DNA from: Oleiagrimonas sp035690885
Lineage (GTDB): Bacteria; Pseudomonadota; Gammaproteobacteria; Xanthomonadales; Rhodanobacteraceae
DNA: 20,305 nucleotides
NCBI GenBank assembly: GCA_035690885.1
Contig: DASSKC010000050.1
Span: forward strand, 1 to 20,305
Direction: 5' to 3'
Positions 8,960 through 17,909 of the stretch are shown in pieces. The notes under the pieces are model-generated. The model saw only the letters and a program-made list of their open reading frames with translations. It was not told where the DNA came from and did not search any database. The position numbers and the translations under genes were made by a program. Position 1 is the first letter of the stretch. Every line of letters begins with the position of its first letter.

Positions 8960-10821
8960 ACGCATCATCTGACCCGCATCGTGCCAATCTGGTCGATCGA
9001 CTCGAAGTCGATGGTGCCCTGCGTCCATTGGATGCGGAACTCGGTCGTCTGATGCACACTCTGGATCCGAGTGCCGACGAGGCCCTGATGTTGACGGCTG
9101 CGGTGGTCAGCCTGGCCGTGTCTCAGGGCCATAGTTGCTTGCCGCTGGATGCGCTGCCGGAGGTGCTGGCGACAGCCATGCCGGGCGACAAGCCATTGCC
9201 GACGCTGCCAACTCCGCAAGCGCTGCGCGAAGCGCTTGGCACCAGCGCGCTGGTGGGCGACCCGAACACCCCGGCAGACGCACGTTTGCCGTTGTGGCTG
9301 GATGCCGGCGAGCGTCTGTATCTGGGTCGTCACTCCCATTACGAGATGCGCGTGGCCGAGGTGCTGCGTCGGCTGGCCACACGGCCAACGCGCGCCGGCA
9401 TGGATGCCACCGTGTTGCGCCAATTGCTGTCACGCCACTACAAGCTGGAAGGGTCGCGTCCCGACTGGCAGGCCGTGGCCGTGGCGACCGGTTTGCTGTC
9501 CGGGCTGACCGTCATCACCGGCGGACCCGGCACCGGCAAGACCACCACCGTATTGCGCTTGCTGGTTGCGTTGCTGGATCAGGCGACGCTGCTCGGCGTC
9601 GATGCGCCGCGCATGGCGTTGGCTGCACCGACCGGAAAGGCGGCCGCGCGCATGAGCGAGTCCATCGGCGCGCAGTTGCCACGCATGGATCTCGACGCGA
9701 GCTTGCGCGAGCAGCTGGATATCGAGGCATCGACCATTCATCGCCTGCTCGGGGTGCGCGCGGGCAGCAGCCGTTTTCGGCACGATCGCCGACGGCCGCT
9801 GGATGTGGATGTGCTGGTCATTGATGAAGCCTCGATGGTCGATTTGCCGCTGATGGCCAAGCTGCTTGACGCCTTGCCCGAGCATGCCTCGCTGGTGCTG
9901 TTGGGGGATCGCGATCAGCTGGCTTCGGTCGAAGCCGGCAACGTGCTTGCCGGCATGTGTGCTGCCGCCGGTAATGACGGTGTGTCGGCACGAAGGGCGC
10001 AAGTGATCCTCACGGCAACGGGCTTCGATGTGCCGGTCGCCGACACGGCCAATGCATTGTCCGACAGCGTGATTGCATTGCGCGACAGCTATCGTTTCAC
10101 GGCTGACAGCGGGCTCGGACAGCTGGCGACACATGTGCGTGATGGAAAGATCGAGCCCGTATTGAAAGGCCTGCGAGATGACGGCTTTGCCGGGGTGACG
10201 CGGGTCGTGCCACGGGCGCCGGAAGCTCACGTGCTGGCACATGTGGGCGACAGGTTCGCCGCGCTTGCTGGATGCGAGAGTCCGGCCGATGCATTGGCGA
10301 GCAATGGCACGGTGCGTGTACTGACCGCTTTGCGCGATGGCCCTTCGGGGTGCGTGGCGATCAATGCGGTGATCGAGCAATGGTTGCGACAAAAAGCGCA
10401 TGTGCCGGCGCGTACGCGCTGGTATCCGGGGCGGCTGATCATGGTGGTCGAGAACGATGTCGGGAGCGGTCTGTTCAACGGCGATATCGGTATTGCCATG
10501 CCAGACACGAGCGGCCGTATGGCCGTCCATTTCCCATCCGGATCGGGCGGCGTGAGGAGCCTGCCTGTGCAGGCACTTCCGGCGCACGAGACGGCTTTTG
10601 CGATGACCATCCACAAAAGTCAGGGTTCGGAGTTTGACGAGGTTGTGCTGGTGTTGCCGCCGACCGACGCGCGGGTGCTGGGACGCGAACTGCTGTACAC
10701 CGGCATTACCCGCGCCCGCGAGCGTGTGTGTCTGCTGGCCAATGATGCCGTCATCGACGCCGCCATCAGTCGCAGTACGCGTCGCTACGGCGGTCTGGCC
10801 GACCGCCTCGCCTCGTTGTAG
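8956..10821 (+). CDS. recD: RecBCD enzyme subunit RecD (5'-3' helicase)
   Basis: RecD is the fast SF1B helicase motor of RecBCD and is needed for nuclease activity and its control at Chi. The protein is 621 residues (E. coli 608). It has an N-terminal domain of about 170 residues that contacts RecC, Walker A GGPGTGKTTT with Lys195, Walker B VIDEAS with D290 and E291, then GDRDQLASVEAGNVL, a late helicase motif TIHKSQGSEFDEVV (His553) and LYTGITRARERV near the end. All core motifs are intact. The start ATG overlaps the recB stop in ATGA, so translation is probably coupled. No T-rich terminator follows the TAG; a repeat-type hairpin lies 25 bases downstream. Confidence 0.96.
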   Translation: MNASSDPHRANLVDRLEVDGALRPLDAELGRLMHTLDPSADEALMLTAAVVSLAVSQGHSCLPLDALPEVLATAMPGDKPLPTLPTPQALREALGTSALVGDPNTPADARLPLWLDAGERLYLGRHSHYEMRVAEVLRRLATRPTRAGMDATVLRQLLSRHYKLEGSRPDWQAVAVATGLLSGLTVITGGPGTGKTTTVLRLLVALLDQATLLGVDAPRMALAAPTGKAAARMSESIGAQLPRMDLDASLREQLDIEASTIHRLLGVRAGSSRFRHDRRRPLDVDVLVIDEASMVDLPLMAKLLDALPEHASLVLLGDRDQLASVEAGNVLAGMCAAAGNDGVSARRAQVILTATGFDVPVADTANALSDSVIALRDSYRFTADSGLGQLATHVRDGKIEPVLKGLRDDGFAGVTRVVPRAPEAHVLAHVGDRFAALAGCESPADALASNGTVRVLTALRDGPSGCVAINAVIEQWLRQKAHVPARTRWYPGRLIMVVENDVGSGLFNGDIGIAMPDTSGRMAVHFPSGSGGVRSLPVQALPAHETAFAMTIHKSQGSEFDEVVLVLPPTDARVLGRELLYTGITRARERVCLLANDAVIDAAISRSTRRYGGLADRLASL

Positions 10822-10845
10822 GCACGCCACATCGCATTACCGCAT

Positions 10846-10877
10846 GTCGGGTTGATGAAGCCAACCCGACCTGCAGG
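10846..10877. repeat. Palindromic REP-like hairpin after recD
   Basis: GTCGGGTTG (10846-10854) and CAACCCGAC (10862-10870) form a perfect nine-pair stem around a seven-base loop. On the minus strand it reads GCAGGTCGGGTTG, sharing the G(T/C)AGGTCGGG head with the repeats at 15661 and 15736. There is no T run, so it is better read as a REP-like repeat or mRNA-end stabiliser than as an intrinsic terminator. Confidence 0.6.
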
Positions 10878-11011
10878 TGGCGCGCGTAACTTGTGGGATG
10901 CGCGCCATGCTATTACGGTGAAGACACATCCTCGATCGGTTGTCCTTGGTGCGGGGTGAGTGGACGGTCCGGTTCGGGTTTCCGAAGGGGGAACTGCACG
11001 GCGGAGCGTCC

Positions 11012-12247
11012 ATGGCCAAGATCAAGGTCGAGCATCTCACCAAGATTTTCGGAAGCCGTCCGCATCAGGGCTTGCGAATGCTCGACGCGGGCAAGAGCAA
11101 CAAGGAAATCCGCGAAGCCGGCCACGCCGTCGGTTGTGCCGATGTGTCCTTCGAAGTGGAAGAGGGCGAGCTGCTGGTCGTGATGGGCCTGTCCGGCAGC
11201 GGCAAGTCGACCCTGATCCGTTGCCTGAATCTTTTGAACAGCGTGACCCGCGGGCATGTGTACGTCGATGGCGACGACATTACCGCCTATGACCGCGAGC
11301 AATTGCTGGATTATCGGCGCCGCAAGGTGTCCATGGTGTTTCAGCACTTCGCACTGTTTCCCTACCGCACGGTCACCGACAACGCGGCCTACGGCCTGGA
11401 AATTCAGCGCATGGACAAGGCCGAGCGGCGCAGGCGCGCGCGGGAAAACCTGCAGCTGGTCGGTCTGAAAGGTTGGGAAGACGCGTATCCGGGGCAACTC
11501 AGCGGCGGCATGCAGCAGCGCGTGGGGCTGGCGCGTGCGTTGACGGTCGGCTCGGACATCCTGCTGATGGACGAAGCCTTCAGTGCGCTCGATCCGTTGA
11601 TCCGCCGCGACATGCAGCACGAACTGGTGCGCATGCAGCAGAAGCTCAAGAAGACCATCGTGTTCATCACCCACGATCTGGACGAAGCCTTGCAACTGGG
11701 CGACCGCATCGTGCTGATGAAGGATGGCCGCGTGGTGCAGTTCGATACACCCGAAGGCATCTTGAACAACCCGGCCAGTCGCTACGTCGAGCGCTTCGTC
11801 GAAAACGTCGACAAGTCGCAGGCGATGACCGCCCGCGGTGCCATGGTGCGGGCGCGCGTGGTGGCGTTCGACCACGACGGACCACGCACCGTGCTGCACA
11901 AGATGAACGAAGAGGATCACGTGTCCATTGCCGTGGTCAAACGCGATTACACCTTCGTCGGCTCCATCGGCATCGAGGCGGCGGAACAGGCGGTCAAGCG
12001 GGGCGACAAGTCGATCGACGCGTTGATCGAGACCATCGCGCCAGTCAGTCCGGACACGCCGTTGTCGGAGGTCATCAACCAGTTGGCGCAGACGCCGTAT
12101 TCGTTGCCCGTGGTGGATGATGACAGCCACGAACTGCTGGGCGTGGTGACGCGTACCAGCGTCATTTCGGTGCTGGCCGACGACGTCGGGGGTTCGACCG
12201 TGCCACCCGAGGACGGCGAGATTGAGAGCAGGAGTGCCGAGGCATGA
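11012..12247 (+). CDS. proV: Glycine betaine/proline ABC importer, ATP-binding subunit
   Basis: This subunit powers uptake of compatible solutes such as glycine betaine across the inner membrane during osmotic stress. It is 411 residues (E. coli ProV 400). The N-terminus (MAKIKVEHLTKIFG, then GKSNKEI) is typical of ProV/OpuAA. Walker A is GLSGSGKS (59-66), the ABC signature is LSGGMQQR (163-170), Walker B is LLMDEAFSALDPLIRR (D187, E188) and the switch His is 221. Residues from about 285 form a tandem CBS-type region (VSIAVV, FVGSIGIE, SLPVVDDD, LLGVVTRTSV), the part linked to osmotic sensing in this family. The ATG at 11012 has GGAG five bases upstream; a longer TTG-started frame from 10940 lacks support. 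It overlaps proW by ATGA. I could not identify a convincing promoter between recD and proV. The exact substrate is inferred from family membership. Confidence 0.93.
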   Translation: MAKIKVEHLTKIFGSRPHQGLRMLDAGKSNKEIREAGHAVGCADVSFEVEEGELLVVMGLSGSGKSTLIRCLNLLNSVTRGHVYVDGDDITAYDREQLLDYRRRKVSMVFQHFALFPYRTVTDNAAYGLEIQRMDKAERRRRARENLQLVGLKGWEDAYPGQLSGGMQQRVGLARALTVGSDILLMDEAFSALDPLIRRDMQHELVRMQQKLKKTIVFITHDLDEALQLGDRIVLMKDGRVVQFDTPEGILNNPASRYVERFVENVDKSQAMTARGAMVRARVVAFDHDGPRTVLHKMNEEDHVSIAVVKRDYTFVGSIGIEAAEQAVKRGDKSIDALIETIAPVSPDTPLSEVINQLAQTPYSLPVVDDDSHELLGVVTRTSVISVLADDVGGSTVPPEDGEIESRSAEA

Positions 12248-13140
12248 TGCAGTTGGCTGCCTTCACCTGGCTCGCCTCGTTGCCATACGAGTTTCCGGGG
12301 CCGGAAATTCCGCTTCCCCGATGGGTCAACACGGCGCAGCGGTGGTCGGCCGAACACCTGTCATTTCTGACCACGCCGCTCAGCGATTTCGTCAAGGACC
12401 AGGTTTTCGCGGGCATGAACGCGGGCCTGGAGTGGGTCTGGCCGCCGGTGCTGATGATCATCGTCGCGGCATTTGCCTACTTCGCTTCCGGGCGGCGCTG
12501 GGTGCTGCCCATCGGCAGCGTGATCGGCATGCTGTTGCTGTGGAATCTCGGTCTGTGGGATGCCACGATCCAGACGTTTTCGCTGGTGTTGCTTGCGACC
12601 GTCGTGGCCGTGGCCATCGGGCTGCCGGTCGGCATCGCTTCGGCGCTGAGCCCGACCACGCGCAAGATCATCACGCCGATCCTGGATTTCATGCAGACCA
12701 TGCCGGCGTTTGTCTACCTGTTGCCGGCGATCCCGTTTTTCGGTCTGGGAGCGTTCTCGGCGATCATCGCCACGGTGGTGTTTTCGACCCCGCCGTGCGT
12801 GCGCCTGATCACGCTCGGCATCCTGCAGGTGCCGGAGGATCTGATCGAGGCGGCCGATTCATTCGGGTCCACGCGGCGGCAGAAACTGTTCAAGGTGCAG
12901 TTGCCGATGGCCATGCCGACCATCATGGCCGGCGTCAACCAGACCATCATGTTGTCGCTGTCGATGGTCGTGATCGCCGCCATGATTTCCGCGCCCGGCC
13001 TGGGCCAGAAAGTGTGGCTGGCCATTTCCATGAACAACACCGGACGCGGCATTACCTCGGGTCTGGCCATCGTCATCCTGGCCATCATCCTGGACCGGAT
13101 GACCCAGCGACTGGGACGGCGCAAGCACGACGACAAATAA
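12244..13140 (+). CDS. proW: Glycine betaine/proline ABC importer, permease subunit
   Basis: This is the membrane permease of the importer. It is 298 residues, shorter than E. coli ProW (354), mostly because the N-terminal part is reduced. Hydrophobic segments are seen at roughly residues 67-80, 88-105, 112-132, 155-170, 175-188, 230-248 and 268-285. The coupling loop EAADSFGSTRRQKLFKVQLP is the EAA motif that docks on the ATPase, and MQTMPAFVYLLPAIPFFGLG is typical of the ProW/OpuAB group. The first ATG overlaps the proV stop (ATGA); a second ATG directly follows, so the true start could be one codon later. proX begins 30 bases downstream in the same operon. Confidence 0.92.
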   Translation: MMQLAAFTWLASLPYEFPGPEIPLPRWVNTAQRWSAEHLSFLTTPLSDFVKDQVFAGMNAGLEWVWPPVLMIIVAAFAYFASGRRWVLPIGSVIGMLLLWNLGLWDATIQTFSLVLLATVVAVAIGLPVGIASALSPTTRKIITPILDFMQTMPAFVYLLPAIPFFGLGAFSAIIATVVFSTPPCVRLITLGILQVPEDLIEAADSFGSTRRQKLFKVQLPMAMPTIMAGVNQTIMLSLSMVVIAAMISAPGLGQKVWLAISMNNTGRGITSGLAIVILAIILDRMTQRLGRRKHDDK

Positions 13141-13170
13141 GAAACACGCATTCAACGAGTGGAGGCAATC

Positions 13171-14100
13171 ATGAACCAATCTTCGACCACGAAATGGCTG
13201 GGCGCGGGTATCGCATCGCTGGCCTTGGCCCTGGCGGGTTGCTCGTCGGGCACCGGCAACAACGACGCACAAACGGCCGCGCCGTCGTCAACCGCCAAGG
13301 CCGGTGCGTCGCAGGCCGATCACGGCACGATCAAGCTCGGTTACGTCACCTGGGCCAGCTGCATGGCGGCGACCAACGTGATGGCCGCCACGCTGGAAAA
13401 GGCCGGCTACGACGTCAAGACCATGTCGGTCACCACCGGCTTGTTGTACGCCGGTCTGGCGCAGGGTGACGTCGACGCCATGGTCTGCGCGTGGCTGCCC
13501 ACGACTCACCATGTGTATTACGCCAAGACCAAGGATCGGCTGGTCAATCTCGGCGCCAACATGAAGGGCACGAAGATCGGCCTGACCGTACCGACCTACG
13601 TCAAGATCGACTCGATCGCGGATCTGGCCGACAAGGCGGTCTCCAAAAAGTTCGACAACCGCATTGTCGGCATTGACCCCGGCGCCGGCATCATGCGTGC
13701 CACGCGCAAGGCCATCAAGGCCTACAACCTGCCCGAGAAACTGGTGGTCGGCAGCGGCGCGACCATGACGGCCGCCCTGGGCAATGCCATCCGTCAGCAT
13801 CAGCCGATCGTGGTCACCGGCTGGAACCCGCACTGGATGTGGGCGCGTTACGACCTGAAGTATCTCGAAGATCCCAAGGGCATCTACGGCAAGCCCGAAA
13901 ACATCGACACGCTGGTGCGCAAGGGCCTGAAGACGGACCACCCCAAGGCCTACCGAATCCTGGACAACTTCCAGTGGACGGCCGACGACATGCGCCAGGT
14001 CATGAAAGCCGACACCCAGCCCGGCGCCAACCGCAAGGCCGACGCGAAGGCGTGGGTGGAGGCGCATCCGAAGAAGGTCGATGCGTGGTTGGGCAAGTAG
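13171..14100 (+). CDS. proX: Glycine betaine/proline-type substrate-binding lipoprotein
   Basis: This is the solute-binding subunit (OpuAC family) that hands substrate to the permease. It is 309 residues. The N-terminus has a basic residue, a hydrophobic stretch and the lipobox LALALAGC with Cys24, so it is predicted to be a lipoprotein, unlike the soluble periplasmic ProX of E. coli. After a Ser/Ala-rich linker the mature domain starts with IKLGYVTWASCMAATNV. Aromatic clusters in AMVCAWLPTTHHVYY and TGWNPHWMWARYDLKYL fit the cation-pi cage used by this family for quaternary amines; which residues bind cannot be told here. The ATG at 13171 has GGAGG five bases upstream; a GTG at 13159 would add four residues and destroy that spacing. 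The stop is followed 14 bases later by a paired heptamer repeat. Choline or a related compound is an alternative substrate. Confidence 0.9.
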   Translation: MNQSSTTKWLGAGIASLALALAGCSSGTGNNDAQTAAPSSTAKAGASQADHGTIKLGYVTWASCMAATNVMAATLEKAGYDVKTMSVTTGLLYAGLAQGDVDAMVCAWLPTTHHVYYAKTKDRLVNLGANMKGTKIGLTVPTYVKIDSIADLADKAVSKKFDNRIVGIDPGAGIMRATRKAIKAYNLPEKLVVGSGATMTAALGNAIRQHQPIVVTGWNPHWMWARYDLKYLEDPKGIYGKPENIDTLVRKGLKTDHPKAYRILDNFQWTADDMRQVMKADTQPGANRKADAKAWVEAHPKKVDAWLGK

Positions 14101-14114
14101 GCTGTTGAGAGCAA

Positions 14115-14197
14115 GGGACGAGGGGCTAGGGACGAGGGACTGAAACAACGCGTACAACTTGCACTTCGCCAGCCCCTAGTCCCTAGTCCCCAGCCCC
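14115..14197. repeat. Paired heptamer repeat element, copy A (after proX)
   Basis: The left arm is four consecutive heptamers: GGGACGA, GGGGCTA, GGGACGA and GGGACTG (14115-14142). The right arm is four heptamers in reverse complement, CAGCCCC, TAGTCCC, TAGTCCC and CAGCCCC (14170-14197). The 27-base spacer starts with AAACAACGCG. The arms can pair over about 28 positions with several mismatches. The consensus heptamer is GGG(A/G)C(T/G)(A/G). A second copy lies at 18474. Such blocks are not coding. Confidence 0.85.
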
Positions 14198-14259
14198 TGG
14201 CATCTCGAGCCTCACGCTGAACTCGTGCGGTATCCCGTATTGAACCCAAGGAGCCACCC

Positions 14260-15630
14260 ATGACATTCAAACCGCTTGCGGCAGTCACGCTGGCTGCGCT
14301 GGCGGGTGCCGGCCTGGCGGCTTCCGGCCCGGCATGTGCCCAGACCGACACGGATGCGTCGTCGTCCATGCAGCAGCAGATCAAGGCCATGCAGGCACAG
14401 ATCGACGCGCTGCAGGCGCAGCTTGATGCATTGAAGCGCAAGCAAGCGACCGCCGATGGCGGCTCGGGGCAGCAGGTCGCATCGACGTCGGAACAGGACA
14501 CGGACGACGACGATGCAAATGTCGCGGCAAAGGACGTGGCCAAAGCCGACACCTCCACGTCGCACACCCAGGACACCGGCATCACGCTGGGCGGCGCGGT
14601 GCGTTTCCAGTACAGCTACGAGGACTACGACGAGGGCAACGAGCGCCGCATCGGTGATCAGGACTTCGACATCTTCCGTCTTGATCTGCACGGCAAAGTG
14701 CACGGCATCATCCTCGATGCACAGTGGCGCTGGTTCCAGTACATGAGCGCGATCCAGCACGCCTGGGTGGGTTACGACTTCGACGACCAGCAGCAGCTGC
14801 AGATCGGCCTGACGCGCATCCCGTTCGGCAACCAGCCCTACAACTCGCACAACTATTTCTTCAGCTCCAACTACTATCTCGGGTTGGAAGACACGCACGC
14901 CATGGGCGCCGAGTATGTTTACGACGGCAAGCAATGGAACGTGCAGCTGGCGTTTTTCAAGAACGACAGCACCGGCGGCGTGGACGCTGCCGGCAACCGC
15001 ACCCACACCTATTCGTACAACGTGCTCGGCGTGCGCGCGCCGGGCGAAGGCATTTACGCCGCACCCAGCCATCCGGCGGGTGCCGTGGACACTTCCGCGG
15101 TGCGTGTGGCGCGCACGTTCACGCCAGCGTCGGACGTGTCGGTGGAGGTTGGCGTCTCGGGCCTGTACGGCGGGCTGGATGACGCCAGCTCGCGCATCGG
15201 CCACTACTACGCTGCGGCCCTGCACGCCAACGTCGATGTCGGTCCGTGGAACTTCCAGACCCAGTGGAGTCGTTACGACTACACCACCGACAGCCATGCC
15301 ACACGCCTGGCCGTGGGCGCCTACGCGTTCTATGACACCATCGCCGCGCGCGCCGACAGTTACACCCTGAACGTGCGCTACCATCTGCCGGTGTCATGGG
15401 GGCCGATTCAGGGACTGGACTTCTACAACGACTACTCGCTGGTGACCAACAAGTCCGGCATGCTGCCATCGACATTCATGAACGTGCTCGGCGTCGGCGT
15501 GTCCGCCGGCGACCTGTACACCTACTTCGATTTCGTGACCGCACGCAACCAACCCTTCATCGGCGGCTCCATGGCCGGCGATGGCGAGGTCGAGCACCGC
15601 CTCAACATCAACTTCGGCTTCTACTTCTAG
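14260..15630 (+). CDS. Coiled-coil outer-membrane beta-barrel (porin-like) protein
   Basis: The 456-residue protein has a signal peptide with probable cleavage after ACA at residue 27. A heptad-rich helix follows at about 34-62 (MQQQIKAMQAQIDALQAQLD), likely a trimeric coiled coil in the periplasm. Next comes an Asp-rich low-complexity linker, then a barrel domain from about residue 105 made of alternating strands such as GAVRFQYSYEDY and VHGIILDAQWRWFQY, ending NINFGFYF. The terminal Phe is the usual signal for outer-membrane insertion. This layout resembles trimeric porins with an N-terminal coiled coil (DcaP or porin O/P types), but I cannot assign a family with certainty. AAGGAG lies seven bases before the ATG. 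Its position after proVWX suggests, without proving, that it lets the same solute across the outer membrane. A rho-independent terminator is not seen directly after it. Confidence 0.8.
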   Translation: MTFKPLAAVTLAALAGAGLAASGPACAQTDTDASSSMQQQIKAMQAQIDALQAQLDALKRKQATADGGSGQQVASTSEQDTDDDDANVAAKDVAKADTSTSHTQDTGITLGGAVRFQYSYEDYDEGNERRIGDQDFDIFRLDLHGKVHGIILDAQWRWFQYMSAIQHAWVGYDFDDQQQLQIGLTRIPFGNQPYNSHNYFFSSNYYLGLEDTHAMGAEYVYDGKQWNVQLAFFKNDSTGGVDAAGNRTHTYSYNVLGVRAPGEGIYAAPSHPAGAVDTSAVRVARTFTPASDVSVEVGVSGLYGGLDDASSRIGHYYAAALHANVDVGPWNFQTQWSRYDYTTDSHATRLAVGAYAFYDTIAARADSYTLNVRYHLPVSWGPIQGLDFYNDYSLVTNKSGMLPSTFMNVLGVGVSAGDLYTYFDFVTARNQPFIGGSMAGDGEVEHRLNINFGFYF

Positions 15631-15660
15631 ACGCTCCGCTCGCTGTCGCACCGCATGCCC

Positions 15661-15738
15661 GTGCAGGTCGGGCATTGCCCGACAATCAGCCCGCATGCGC
15701 TCGTGACGGTTTGTTGGCGCGCAATGCCCGACCTACAG
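15661..15738. repeat. Inverted pair of GTAG/GCAG-headed REP-like palindromes
   Basis: The first unit reads GCAGGTCGGGCATTGCCCGAC (15663-15683), whose last 17 bases are a perfect palindrome around one central base. The second, on the minus strand, starts CCTGTAGGTCGGGCATTGC (complement of 15720-15738). The two share AGGTCGGGCATTGC and face each other across about 35 bases. GTAG-headed REPs are known in several gammaproteobacteria, including Stenotrophomonas. They lie in the 336-base gap between the porin-like gene and thrS, which also holds the thrS promoter, terminator and hairpin. Confidence 0.75.
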
Positions 15739-15752
15739 GTCCCGTGCCGGCG

Positions 15753-15781
15753 TTGACAAGGCGGCGGGGGCGGGATACGTT
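15753..15781 (+). promoter_or_regulatory. Probable sigma-70 promoter of thrS
   Basis: A perfect -35 TTGACA (15753-15758) is followed after exactly 17 bases by TACGTT (15776-15781), which matches three of six -10 bases. Transcription would start near 15788, leaving a leader of about 178 bases before the thrS ATG. The leader holds an intrinsic terminator, so attenuation is possible. Confidence 0.5.
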
Positions 15782-15887
15782 CACCATAACCCTTTTTGAA
15801 CAAGGTGGCCGCAGGCAACTGCCGGTCGAGTGTGCGACATGGACACTACGAGCTTTTCACGCTGAATCCACGCGCTGGCCACCCCCG

Positions 15888-15910
15888 AAGGGCGCCTGGC
15901 GCCCTTTTTT
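15888..15910 (+). terminator. Intrinsic terminator in the thrS leader
   Basis: AAGGGCGC (15888-15895) pairs with GCGCCCTT (15899-15906) around a CTG loop, and the 3' arm merges into six T (15905-15910). It lies 57 bases before the thrS ATG and downstream of the TTGACA promoter. It could end transcripts from the porin-like gene or act as an attenuator for thrS. A possible eight-codon frame MDTTSFSR (15839-15865), with adjacent Thr codons, ends 22 bases before it. Confidence 0.8.
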
Positions 15911-15928
15911 GTTGTGCAGCATTCAAGC

Positions 15929-15944
15929 CCGCCACCCTTGGCGG
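15929..15944 (+). promoter_or_regulatory. Hairpin directly upstream of thrS
   Basis: CCGCCA (15929-15934) and TGGCGG (15939-15944) form a perfect six-pair stem around the loop CCCT, 22 bases before the thrS ATG. E. coli thrS is controlled by ThrRS binding hairpins in the same place, but this loop does not look like a Thr anticodon, so any operator role is unproven. Confidence 0.4.
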
Positions 15945-15966
15945 ACTTCTCAAAAACATACACATC

Positions 15967-17865
<1,899 letters not shown>

Positions 17866-17909
17866 GCCGTGTCCGGCGACACTGACTGAAACTTGCAGGA
17901 GATACGAGT

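Noticed and set aside
9430..10830. A 466-codon open frame antisense to recD
   Set aside because: Same explanation; composition is Gln/His/Arg-rich as expected for an antisense shadow.
10891..10919. Possible proV promoter TTGTGG - 17 bases - TACGGT
   Set aside because: Only weak matches to both boxes; not enough to annotate.
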